NCBI GenBank assembly: GCA_022448725.1
Contig: JAKUTR010000017.1
Location: 1-53,330, forward strand
DNA: 53,330 bases
Direction: 5' to 3'
Source: SAR202 cluster bacterium
GTDB lineage: Bacteria; Chloroflexota; Dehalococcoidia; Lucifugimonadales; VXLM01
Shown: one piece after another, positions 28,156 through 35,833 of the stretch
How positions within the stretch are numbered: the stretch's first letter is position 1
Layout of the letters: every line of letters starts with the position of its first letter
Position numbers and translations under genes: made by a program
The notes under the pieces: generated by a model
Database searches by the model: none
Told to the model about the DNA's origin: nothing
The model's input: only the letters and a program-made list of their open reading frames with translations

Positions 28156-29307
28156 TCAGATGGAGAACCTTATGACTGCATCCTCATTAACCTCAACGCC
28201 CAGCCCTGGACTATCGCTTGGTAGAAAGTAGCCATCCTTAGGGCTCGGGTAGATTTTTGCAATCCTAGATCGAGTCTCATGTGCTGTGTGCATATGTTCG
28301 AGAATCTGGAAGTTTGGAACAGCTAATGCGTAGTGAATAGATGCCGCAACAGCGATAGTACCTCCTCCACCTAAATGTGGTGCAATCGGAAGATTATAGG
28401 TATCACACAGTGCAGCAATCCGTTTACCTTCTGAGAGACCAGTGCGGGCTATATCAGGCATCGCAACATCAAAGGCACGGTATTCAATCCACTGTCTCCA
28501 TTCCCAAGACGTCCGCAACCACTCTCCTGTTGCAACTTGCATATCAAGAGCACGGGCAATCTCTGCATGCCCGTGAACATCTTCCGCTAGTGTTACCGCC
28601 TCTAACCATCTAACATCTAACGCTTCCAGACCTCGTCCAAGTTCAATCGCCTCAGAGACATCTCGGGTCCCATGAATATCCACCATCAGCTCAATATCTG
28701 TGCCGACCTGATCACGAGTAGCGGCAACGATCTCGAGAATATCGCAATTCGAAGAACGAAGATGGAGCTTTAAGGCACGGTAACCAGCATCAGCGTGCTC
28801 TGATGCGGACTCCGCTGCTGCCGATGGATTGTTGGTCCCGATACCAGCGTATACCAAGATTTTTTCACGGTAACGCCCTCCAAGGATATGGTATATCGGC
28901 TTATTAACCGTTTTACCTATGATGTCGTATAACGCAATATCTACAGCTGCAAGTGCATCAACATAAAAGCCAGTACCGTGACCACGTTCTCGCATCGCGC
29001 TGTAAAGTCGGTACCAAAGATACTCAACATCAAACGGATCAGCACCAACCAGTACCGGACTACACAGGTCATCGACTATAGTCTTGACCACTCGAGGAGC
29101 GACCGGAGCCTGGCCCTCTCCCCATCCTACAATGCCATCATCCGTTTCAATCCTAACCAATGCTGTCTCATGGTGCTTGGAATAGATAGAGGTCCACTTA
29201 TCTTTAGCAATGGAGTAGCCTTCATACTCGTCAACAGTCGTATCACCGTTCGGGTGCATTCCATCTGGAATTCGAATTGCAAACGCATCGACTCTCTTAA
29301 TCTTCAA
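28156..29307 (-). CDS. Enolase-superfamily acid-sugar dehydratase
   Basis: This 383-residue protein has the mandelate racemase/muconate lactonising enzyme fold. Metal ligands are Asp210 (VDIHG), Glu236 (WLEAV) and Glu262 (TGEW). The base dyad is Asp285 and His311 (IAPHLGGG), with Glu337 following. His212 next to the first ligand, DxHG, is a mark of galactonate and mannonate dehydratases, where it acts as an acid. The barrel strand-2 motif is Lys180-x-His182. It therefore probably dehydrates a sugar acid to a 2-keto-3-deoxy acid; which one is open. The start is TTG at 29307, with GGAG and CAGG just upstream. It leads the operon with the carbamoyltransferase and glycosyltransferase. Confidence 0.9.
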   Translation of the reverse strand: MKIKRVDAFAIRIPDGMHPNGDTTVDEYEGYSIAKDKWTSIYSKHHETALVRIETDDGIVGWGEGQAPVAPRVVKTIVDDLCSPVLVGADPFDVEYLWYRLYSAMRERGHGTGFYVDALAAVDIALYDIIGKTVNKPIYHILGGRYREKILVYAGIGTNNPSAAAESASEHADAGYRALKLHLRSSNCDILEIVAATRDQVGTDIELMVDIHGTRDVSEAIELGRGLEALDVRWLEAVTLAEDVHGHAEIARALDMQVATGEWLRTSWEWRQWIEYRAFDVAMPDIARTGLSEGKRIAALCDTYNLPIAPHLGGGGTIAVAASIHYALAVPNFQILEHMHTAHETRSRIAKIYPSPKDGYFLPSDSPGLGVEVNEDAVIRFSI

Positions 29308-29596
29308 GTGCCTGCTCCCGCTAGAGAACTAATACCTTGATCGTTAAGCTTCATTAACTTCGAAGCAAATAAATAGTAATTGTTGTTACTGGATTCTCCG
29401 TATAGACCAATCATAACGTGAGACCCGTGTAAGGCCAATGTATAGAGGGCAACCCTACTTCGTAAATTAGATGGTTTGTCATGAATCAGCGATAAACACT
29501 CACAAAGACTGCTGGCGGGCAATTTACATAGAGTACAGCTATCAAGACGTAGTGTTTATCAAATAACAAGCACCGGAAGTATCCATCACTGGGCTC
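29308..29596. other. Divergent intergenic region without a gene
   Basis: The region separates the dehydratase (minus strand) from imuB (plus strand). A 72-codon minus-strand frame crosses it but lacks any recognisable family feature and overlaps the dehydratase start, so I do not call it. A short inverted repeat, AGTAAT to TTACT, lies around 29371-29386. No other structure is seen. Confidence 0.5.
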
Positions 29597-29627
29597 TTGA
29601 CATACAAGGTACGCCTTTAAGTATGAT
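29597..29627 (+). promoter_or_regulatory. Promoter of the imuB-dnaE2 operon
   Basis: A consensus -35 TTGACA is at 29597-29602. A -10 TATGAT lies at 29622-29627 with a 19-base spacer, overlapping an alternative GATAAT at 29625-29630. Transcription would begin within a few bases of the ATG at 29636, so the mRNA would be nearly or fully leaderless, in line with the missing ribosome site. Confidence 0.65.
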
Positions 29628-29631
29628 AATA

Positions 29632-29643
29632 GAACATGTGTTC
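29632..29643. promoter_or_regulatory. Putative LexA (SOS) box over the imuB start codon
   Basis: The sequence GAACATGTGTTC has the two half-sites GAAC and GTTC separated by four bases. This is the core of the LexA operator of Gram-positive bacteria and of Chloroflexota. It lies directly after the -10 element and contains the imuB ATG, so a bound repressor would block RNA polymerase. imuB/dnaE2 cassettes are known LexA targets in other phyla. The 12-base pattern also occurs once by chance in the amidase gene at 89-100, so the position, rather than the match alone, carries the argument. Confidence 0.65.
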
Positions 29644-30838
29644 CTATTACTGGTATCCCTCAAAAATCGCATGCGTTCTGGTAACACACTTACCAGCCAA
29701 GGCCGAAATTAGACGAAACCCGCATCTCCGCAAGAAACCTTTCATTATCCTCACACAAGGACGACAAGGGAAAGAAGTCCTCGACTTCGCAAAGGTGAAA
29801 GGAATCATGGCCGGTATGCCAGTACAACAGGCAATTTCTCGAGCAACGGACACTACATTTATTGAAGCTGACGAAGCTTACTATGAAAAAGTCTTTGACA
29901 AAATGATCGGGGGGCTTCTGAACTTCAGTCCATTTATCGAGAAGAGTGAGAGGGGTTGTGCCTATGTGGCTATGAAGGGATCAGACTGGGATTACGGTAA
30001 TGATGATGACGCCATGTCCGCGATACTAGATACAATTCCACACGAGTTCAACCCACGTGTAAGCCTAGGTAATTCAAAGTTCCTATCGTACATTTCTGCC
30101 ATAACTAGTACAGGGGGGCAGGTCCATAAAGTCCCCGATGATATCAAGGGATTTCTGCGTAAGATTCCAATCAATGTATTGCCTATCTCATGGAGTAACC
30201 GCACACGCTTACACAGCTTGGGTCTTCACACTCTTGGCCAGCTATCCGAGATACCTATAGGGGCTATGCAAGCCCAGTTCGGGGTTGAAGGAAAACTTGC
30301 ATGGCAACTAGCTAGCGGTATCGATAGAAGTCCTTTCGTACCCTCCAAAAACCGGAATCTAGCAAGTGATTCTATTACTTTCCCTGTACCTGCCACCTCA
30401 CTGGTTCCTATCTTATCCGCGGTAGAACTCCTACTCGACCGGATCTTTAGGAGTCCTTTTACCAGGGGGAAAGAACTACGTTCTGTGCATATTCAGTCGA
30501 ATATTGAAGACAGAGCACCGTGGTCAAAAAAAATCGTCTTCCGAACACCATTACGTAACAAAGAAACCGTCCTGATTACAATTAGGCACAGTTTTGAATC
30601 CAATGACATTCCAGGCCCATTAGAAGATTTGCGGATGACTGTATGGGAAACAGCACATGCATCAGGTCTGCAATCAAGCTTCTTAACCCATTCTCGTCGA
30701 AGCTATCAACTCCAAAATGCCTTGAGACAACTCGAACTACGCCTCCGGATTAAGCCACCGATATACCGAATTAAGGAAATGGAGCCATGGTCAAGAATTC
30801 CAGAAAGAAGACAATCTCTGGTCGAATACGCCCCCTAA
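29636..30838 (+). CDS. imuB: ImuB-like Y-family polymerase homologue, catalytic residues lost
   Basis: This 400-residue Y-family polymerase relative belongs to error-prone translesion synthesis. The palm begins IACVLVTHLPAKAEIRR, where active Y polymerases carry a metal-binding Asp in VDMDAFFA. The second motif SIDE is replaced by Ser104-Glu-Arg-Gly107. Both catalytic acids are therefore missing, as in ImuB, which acts as an adaptor between the clamp and DnaE2. A helix-hairpin-helix/little finger region follows (LGLHTLGQLSEIPIGAMQAQFG). The tail reads SRIPERRQSLVEY, a possible clamp-binding peptide. It is the first gene of a cassette with a DUF6504-like gene and dnaE2. No imuA gene is adjacent. 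Confidence 0.9.
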   Translation: MCSYYWYPSKIACVLVTHLPAKAEIRRNPHLRKKPFIILTQGRQGKEVLDFAKVKGIMAGMPVQQAISRATDTTFIEADEAYYEKVFDKMIGGLLNFSPFIEKSERGCAYVAMKGSDWDYGNDDDAMSAILDTIPHEFNPRVSLGNSKFLSYISAITSTGGQVHKVPDDIKGFLRKIPINVLPISWSNRTRLHSLGLHTLGQLSEIPIGAMQAQFGVEGKLAWQLASGIDRSPFVPSKNRNLASDSITFPVPATSLVPILSAVELLLDRIFRSPFTRGKELRSVHIQSNIEDRAPWSKKIVFRTPLRNKETVLITIRHSFESNDIPGPLEDLRMTVWETAHASGLQSSFLTHSRRSYQLQNALRQLELRLRIKPPIYRIKEMEPWSRIPERRQSLVEYAP

Positions 30839-31083
30839 ACAGTCCTCTGATGATTACAGTTCAAGTCGACACGAATGGCTGCCCAGCGGTGCTGAAAGTG
30901 AGAGGTCAAGACGTAGCGATTAGTGCGATTTTCGACATATGGGACGTAGTAGATGAATGGTGGAAACCCGGACAAATCGTAAGACGTTATTACGGTATTG
31001 AGCTAGAAGATGGTGGCCGAATGATGATCTTTCACGACAACTACAACAAGGCTTGGTATCGTCAGCAGATCTCTCCTCATTGA
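30787..31083 (+). CDS. DUF6504-like small protein of the mutasome cassette
   Basis: This protein of up to 98 residues resembles DUF6504, a domain that accompanies ImuB and DnaE2 in other bacteria. The diagnostic stretch is ISAIFDIWDVVDEWWKPG, followed by RRYYGIELEDGG and a closing KAWYRQQ. The chosen ATG at 30787 overlaps the end of imuB by 52 bases and has AAGGA nine bases before it. A second ATG at 30850, just past the imuB stop, would give 77 residues. I prefer the longer form because PLNSPLMITVQVDTNG resembles the domain start. dnaE2 follows after four bases. Its job is unknown; it may be an accessory part of the ImuB/DnaE2 complex. Confidence 0.82.
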   Translation: MVKNSRKKTISGRIRPLNSPLMITVQVDTNGCPAVLKVRGQDVAISAIFDIWDVVDEWWKPGQIVRRYYGIELEDGGRMMIFHDNYNKAWYRQQISPH

Positions 31084-31087
31084 TACT

Positions 31088-34000
31088 ATGTCTACCAAAT
31101 ATGTCGAGCTTCACTGTCATAGCAATTATTCGTTCTACGAAGGGGCTTCATTCCCTGAGGAACTCATTGCAGCAGCAAAAGTACTTGAATACCCTGCACT
31201 CGCCTTAACGGACCACAACAACCTCTGTGGCGCGATGGAGTTCGCTCGACTCGCCAACAGGAATGGGATTCAACCAATAACCGGGGTAGAACTCACTCTC
31301 TCCGAGGGATCCCATGTGACACTTCTAGCTGAGACACGCGAAGGATATACAAACCTCTGTAATCTGATCACGGCATCTCATATGGACATGGATGGGACAC
31401 GTCGGCAACCAAGACTCAATCCAAGGGCATTAGAAGGTGGATCAAAAGGCTTAATTCTCCTGACCGGATGTTCGAAGGGCAGAGTCCCCAGATTAATAAA
31501 TGAATCCAACTTTACTGGTGCAGCAGAGGAACTTCAAAAATACATCGAGTGGTTCGGACACCAAAATGTTTTCGTTGAGTTACAACAAAATCTCGTCTAT
31601 GGCGACACACCGCGCAATAGGGGCCTCGTTTCCCTTGCACAGGATCATGGTCTTGAAGTCGTTGCGACTAATAATGTGCACTATCACGTCCCTGAGCGAC
31701 ATCGTCTTCAAGACGTTCTAGTTACAATTCGTCATAATCAAAACCTTGAGGAAACTCATTCGCAACGACGCCCTAACACCAATTTCTATCTACGGTCTGC
31801 GAACGAGATGTCGACCTACTTCCGTAGTCTGCCAAACGCCATCAACAATACAATCGTGATCGCTGCGCGCTGCTCGTTTAATCTCGAAACCAACCTTGGC
31901 TACAAGTTCCCTAGCTACGACAACTTGCCACCTGAACACACTCCCTATAGCTACCTTGTACAGATCTGTAACGAGGCAGCAATACGCAAATATGGATCGA
32001 TACGTTCTCCTATTCAAAATCGTCTAGATGAAGAGCTCCGCTTGATCAAGAAACATGGCCTAGCCGGCTTTTTACTAATCTATTACGAAGTGATGCAAAT
32101 CGCTCAAGAAGTGATGATCGATTTGGGGTACTCAAACTGGGAAACCCCTCTTGAGGAACGCTCACCTGGACGTGGACGTGGATCCTCGGTTGCCATGCTG
32201 GTTGGGTATTTGATCGGGCTCTCACATATTGACCCACTGCACTATGACCTTAAACTTGACCGTTTCATAAACAATGACACCAAAAGTGTCCCCGATATTG
32301 ACATCGACTTCCCACGAGATATCCGTGAAGAAACCATCAAGCGAATACACCAAAAGTATGGTCGAGAGCGAGCCGTTCTCACTGGTGCAATCGCAACTTA
32401 CGGCATTAAGGGTTGTATCAGAGACATCGGGAAAGCATTGGGGATTGCGAAAGAGGAAATTGACAAGTTAGCTAAACGTGTCGATGGTGATCACGCCAAT
32501 AGCTTGGAATCAGAGATCCAGCAGCTACCTGAATTTCAAGACAAAATTAACACAACCCCTTGGCAGATGCTGATTGATTTAGTCGTACAACTTCATGGAT
32601 TCCCTAAGTACCTCATGCAGCATCCCAGTGGGATGATCATTAGTGATACATCTCTTGCCAACATGGTGCCGATTCTACCAGGAGGTATCGAGGGGCGATA
32701 TATATGCCAGTGGGATAAAGAAACAATCGGAGATGCAGGCTTTTTAAAGATTGACCTTCTAGGACTCGCCACGCTCTCCCAAATGCAAGACACGCTTGAC
32801 CTTATATATAAGAGGACCAGTAAATACGAAGACCTTTCCAAGATTAACTTCGAGGACAAGAATGTCTACGAATCCATCCACCGGGCTGACACTGTTGGAG
32901 TATTCCAAATAGAGTCACCTGCCCAAATACAAACGGTTGGTCGACTTAGGCCCAGGAACTTACAGGATATGGCCTACCAAATTGCATCCGTACGTCCTGG
33001 GGTGGGACATAACGACGGCGTTAGCCAGTTTATCGATCGACACACTTTTGGAGTCGATTGGGATTACGACCATCCTTTGGAAAAACCAGCGCTCGAACGT
33101 ACCAAAGGAGTCATCCTCTACCAGGATCAGGTCAACGAACTTGCAGTCTGCGTTGCAGGTTTCAATTATGAGGATGCTGATTTACTTCGTCGTGCCTTTA
33201 GCCGTAAACGGAACAAACGCCTACTTGAAAACTACTGGGAGAAGTTCCGTGTGGGGGCAGCAGAGAACGATATTGATGAAGAAACCGCATCAAAGATCTT
33301 CCAGAAATTTTCAGGACAATACATGTTCCCAGAATCACACGCTTATGCCTTCGGCATCACGGCGTATCAGATGGCATGGCTAAAGTATTACTACCCTCTT
33401 GAATTCTTTGTCGCTATTTTCAATCAACAACCGATGGGGTTTTACAGTCTCGAGACCCTTAAGGAGGATGCTAAACGCCATGGCATTAGAATTCTAGCAC
33501 CAGATATTAACTATAGTGAAGGTGTCTCAGTAATTCGCGATAGCAACGCTTTCTGGCTTGGTTTCTTTAACGTAAAAGGTATTGGGAGAACACATGTAGA
33601 TTTAATACTCAATGAACGTAAGAACGGAGTTTTCACAAGTCTGTCTGAAACGGTCAGGCGAACCGGTCTTCATCAAACAGCCATCGAAAATCTAGTCACA
33701 GCCGGTGCATTTGACTCACTCATATCTAATCGTCGAACTGCTAGGTGGGAGGCTGGTTTACTCTACCACCCCACTGGAGATCAACAACCTTTACCACTGC
33801 CTGTAACGCAAGACATGACCACACTCCCGGATCTGACAACTTGGGACAAAATGGTAAGTGAACACGAGGTCATGAACATTTATCCGACAAGCCACATTAT
33901 GGCTCATATCCGTTCTAGACTCCCAACAAAAACAATATCAAGTAAGGATATCCCTGATTTAAGTGACGGGACCTCTGTCACTGTTGCGGGATTAGTGATT

Positions 34001-34237
34001 CGGAGACAACACCCCAGGGCGAGTGCAATCTTTATAACTCTGGAAGACGAGTTCGGCCATACTCCTTTGATTCTCTGGCCTGATGTCTTCCAACGTTACC
34101 GCCTAGTGATCCGAGAACCACTTCTGAAAGTCCATGGTATAGTCTCCAAGCGACGGGGTACTCTCAATATTCTGGTTCGCCATGTGGAAGCCATCCCCTT
34201 TTCCACTGCTTTACCACCTGCAAAGAATTGGAGCTAG
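31088..34237 (+). CDS. dnaE2: Error-prone DNA polymerase III alpha subunit (DnaE2/ImuC)
   Basis: This 1049-residue C-family polymerase has the PHP domain first (ELHCHSNYSFYEGAS and LTDHNN, with metal-binding His and Asp), then the palm with GRGRGSSVAMLVGYLIGL and the catalytic aspartates in VPDIDIDF (Asp403, Asp405). Fingers, a helix-hairpin-helix part and a C-terminal OB domain follow (TVAGLVIRRQHPRASAIFITL). The short N-terminus and the length of about 1050 residues are typical of DnaE2 rather than the replicative DnaE1. It should carry out mutagenic lesion bypass with the ImuB-like protein. The ATG comes four bases after the DUF6504-like gene. Confidence 0.95.
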   Translation: MSTKYVELHCHSNYSFYEGASFPEELIAAAKVLEYPALALTDHNNLCGAMEFARLANRNGIQPITGVELTLSEGSHVTLLAETREGYTNLCNLITASHMDMDGTRRQPRLNPRALEGGSKGLILLTGCSKGRVPRLINESNFTGAAEELQKYIEWFGHQNVFVELQQNLVYGDTPRNRGLVSLAQDHGLEVVATNNVHYHVPERHRLQDVLVTIRHNQNLEETHSQRRPNTNFYLRSANEMSTYFRSLPNAINNTIVIAARCSFNLETNLGYKFPSYDNLPPEHTPYSYLVQICNEAAIRKYGSIRSPIQNRLDEELRLIKKHGLAGFLLIYYEVMQIAQEVMIDLGYSNWETPLEERSPGRGRGSSVAMLVGYLIGLSHIDPLHYDLKLDRFINNDTKSVPDIDIDFPRDIREETIKRIHQKYGRERAVLTGAIATYGIKGCIRDIGKALGIAKEEIDKLAKRVDGDHANSLESEIQQLPEFQDKINTTPWQMLIDLVVQLHGFPKYLMQHPSGMIISDTSLANMVPILPGGIEGRYICQWDKETIGDAGFLKIDLLGLATLSQMQDTLDLIYKRTSKYEDLSKINFEDKNVYESIHRADTVGVFQIESPAQIQTVGRLRPRNLQDMAYQIASVRPGVGHNDGVSQFIDRHTFGVDWDYDHPLEKPALERTKGVILYQDQVNELAVCVAGFNYEDADLLRRAFSRKRNKRLLENYWEKFRVGAAENDIDEETASKIFQKFSGQYMFPESHAYAFGITAYQMAWLKYYYPLEFFVAIFNQQPMGFYSLETLKEDAKRHGIRILAPDINYSEGVSVIRDSNAFWLGFFNVKGIGRTHVDLILNERKNGVFTSLSETVRRTGLHQTAIENLVTAGAFDSLISNRRTARWEAGLLYHPTGDQQPLPLPVTQDMTTLPDLTTWDKMVSEHEVMNIYPTSHIMAHIRSRLPTKTISSKDIPDLSDGTSVTVAGLVIRRQHPRASAIFITLEDEFGHTPLILWPDVFQRYRLVIREPLLKVHGIVSKRRGTLNILVRHVEAIPFSTALPPAKNWS

Positions 34238-34246
34238 CCGATATTA

Positions 34247-34696
34247 ATGAAAACTTTCAAGTACACCTCTAGTTTATGGTTGCCACACCCCCTGGAAGAA
34301 GTGTTCAATTTCTTTTCAGACCCTATGAATCTTGAAGAGATCACCCCTGACTGGCTTCACTTCCACATTATGGATCCAGTGCCGCAATCTATCGAGGTCG
34401 GATCATGCATCAACTATAAGCTCAGATTCCGTGGCTTCCCATTACGCTGGACTAGCGTCATCACTACTTGGGAACCACCTAACAGGTTCATAGACTCACA
34501 GATTAAAGGCCCATACCGGAAGTGGGTTCATGAACACACCTTCCATGAGATTGATGGAGGAACTCTAGCGAAAGACCATGTTGAATATGCTACGTGGGGT
34601 GATTCCTTAGTTAATACACTGTTGGTTGGGCCAGATGTACAGCGCATTTTTAAATACCGCGCAACTAAATTGAGAAGCCTGTTCCCATCTTCCTAA
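34247..34696 (+). CDS. SRPBCC (START-like) superfamily protein
   Basis: This 149-residue helix-grip fold protein has FKYTSSLWLPHPLEEVFNFF at the N-terminus, WTSVITTWEPPNRFIDSQI in the middle and HTFHEIDGGTLAKDHVEYAT near the end, all typical of SRPBCC ligand-binding proteins annotated as cyclase/dehydrase or CoxG-like. Its ligand is unknown. It starts nine bases after dnaE2 and seems to share the cassette transcript, but a GGAG lies 13 bases upstream, so initiation may be weak. An eight-bp hairpin, 34685-34704, spans its stop codon. A role in DNA damage tolerance is not indicated by its fold. Confidence 0.88.
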   Translation: MKTFKYTSSLWLPHPLEEVFNFFSDPMNLEEITPDWLHFHIMDPVPQSIEVGSCINYKLRFRGFPLRWTSVITTWEPPNRFIDSQIKGPYRKWVHEHTFHEIDGGTLAKDHVEYATWGDSLVNTLLVGPDVQRIFKYRATKLRSLFPSS

Positions 34697-34762
34697 GAAG
34701 ATGGTGGATATGAGAGACACGTCGACAGAATTATGAAACGACAGAAGCATCTCCGGGAGAAG

Positions 34763-34803
34763 CATCAGCCTTCTACCGTCCTCTCCGGAGTAGAAGGCTG
34801 ATG
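34763..34803. terminator. Perfect 14-bp hairpin next to tmRNA 3' end
   Basis: Arms 34763-34776 and 34790-34803 are perfectly complementary around a 13-base loop. The hairpin lies 14 bases beyond the tmRNA CCA on the minus strand and 66 bases after the SRPBCC stop on the plus strand. Neither side has a U-tract, so it may protect or process the tmRNA 3' end or act as a factor-assisted terminator. Confidence 0.6.
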
Positions 34804-34817
34804 ACGACGAGTGCGTC

Positions 34818-35176
34818 TGGTGGAGACGGGGGAGGGTCGAACTCCCCGTCCAGAAGACCCTCTGAGCTAGAACGTCTACAGGCTTAGCCGGTATTTAATT
34901 CTCGCCACCTACAGACCTAACCGGCATCGAATTCTGAAGGCGACCAGCCGATATATCTTAGGCCCGAGCGTATCGGCGTCGGACGGGCAGCGCCCCGATA
35001 ATCGGCGCCCATCCAATCTCTTCGGGGAGAGAGATCAGCGGACGTAGCCGCGTGGTTACGCGGCTAGAGCAAGCTGTTCTTTGTCAGTTACTCTTTTTAC
35101 CGCCTGATTAACGAGGGTGACGGCACCTCGACCTGCGGTCCCGCAGAAGCTTCCCCTGTCGAAGCCACGCGTCCCC
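34818..35176 (-). ncRNA. ssrA: Transfer-messenger RNA (tmRNA)
   Basis: This is a 359-base one-piece tmRNA that rescues stalled ribosomes. The 5' end GGGGACG and 3' end GTCTCCACCA pair as the acceptor stem with the G3-U70 wobble that marks alanine charging; CCA is encoded at 34818-34820. The conserved 5' GGCTTCGACAGGGG element is at 35155-35168 and the T-arm GGGGAGTTCGACCCTCCCC lies near the 3' end. The tag reading frame ends at the TAA at 35056-35058 and codes for (V)TDKEQLALAA. The resume codon is probably ACT, as GAGTA precedes it with A at -4 as in other tmRNAs. Four pseudoknot-like regions fill 34860-35050. It is separate from smpB, which was not seen. Confidence 0.96.
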
Positions 35177-35181
35177 ACGTA

Positions 35182-35212
35182 TGAATACATCCATTGTATC
35201 AGTACTTGTGAA
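35182..35212 (-). promoter_or_regulatory. Possible tmRNA promoter
   Basis: On the minus strand, TTCACA (35207-35212) and TATTCA (35182-35187) are separated by 19 bases. The -10 ends six bases before the first G of the tmRNA at 35176, as expected for a direct start. The -35 matches five of six consensus bases, the -10 only in part. Confidence 0.4.
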
Positions 35213-35242
35213 TGATATTTAGCAATGCCGTTAGCCAGTCCA

Positions 35243-35271
35243 TTGACCGCTTTGGGGCAAACTGCTACGAT
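35243..35271 (+). promoter_or_regulatory. Promoter of cytochrome c lipoprotein gene
   Basis: TTGACC (35243-35248) and TACGAT (35266-35271) are exactly 17 bases apart. Transcription would start near 35278, downstream of the in-frame GTG at 35274, which supports the ATG at 35319 as the real gene start. Confidence 0.6.
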
Positions 35272-35318
35272 ATGTGAAACTATTCACCAATACAGTTTTA
35301 CTAGGCAACTCAAGGCGA

Positions 35319-35816
35319 ATGACTACCCCTTTCAGGCTTCTAGCACTACTAACCATAACGCTGTTTGTAGTCGCATGCAGTAGCGGTACAGATAGTAAGA
35401 CTACCCCGACACCGGAAGGAACTTCTCCACCTATACCAGCGGCAGCAGATGAGGCGTTAGTTGAGTTAAGTGCGAACGCGATAGGCGCACCAACGCCAAA
35501 TACTGGATCGACTGAAACTCTGCCGGAGGATCCTATCGAAGCTGGCGCAGAAGTCTCAGCCCAAAACGCCTGCACTGCGTGCCATACCATTGATGGGACA
35601 TCGCTGGTGGGACCAACTTGGAAAGGCCTATTTGGACGAAATGAGGAAATGACCGAAGGACCAAGCGTTAAAGTCGATGATGCCTACCTCGTCGAATCTA
35701 TCCGTGACCCAGGTGCACGTATAGTCAAAGGCTTTACCAATGTGATGCCAGCGTTTGATTACCTTTCTGACGAAGAAATAGAAGCGCTGGTTGCCTACAT
35801 CCGCTCACTACAGTAA
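35319..35816 (+). CDS. Lipoprotein monoheme cytochrome c
   Basis: This 165-residue exported electron carrier starts at the ATG at 35319, with AAGG just before it. The longer GTG-initiated frame from 35274 would put 15 odd residues before a normal signal peptide and would start ahead of the predicted transcript. The signal peptide ends in a lipobox, FVVAC. A Pro/Thr-rich linker leads to a class I cytochrome c domain with heme motif CTACH at residues 85-89 and a Met ligand in NVMPAFDYLSDEEIEAL. The domain resembles the cytochrome c part of caa3-type oxidase subunit II. It faces the alternative complex III operon and could accept its electrons, though no oxidase is present here. Confidence 0.93.
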   Translation: MTTPFRLLALLTITLFVVACSSGTDSKTTPTPEGTSPPIPAAADEALVELSANAIGAPTPNTGSTETLPEDPIEAGAEVSAQNACTACHTIDGTSLVGPTWKGLFGRNEEMTEGPSVKVDDAYLVESIRDPGARIVKGFTNVMPAFDYLSDEEIEALVAYIRSLQ

Positions 35817-35833
35817 CTAGTCCTACGGGCTAG
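35817..35833 (+). terminator. Weak hairpin after cytochrome c gene
   Basis: CTAGTCC and GGGCTAG form a seven-bp stem with one G-T pair around a TAC loop, directly after the stop codon. Only a short T-rich stretch follows (CTTGTTACT), so it is at best a weak terminator. Confidence 0.35.

Noticed and set aside
29304-29522. 72-residue minus-strand frame upstream of the dehydratase
   Set aside because: No domain or conserved feature, overlaps the dehydratase start, and fills what looks like a divergent promoter region.
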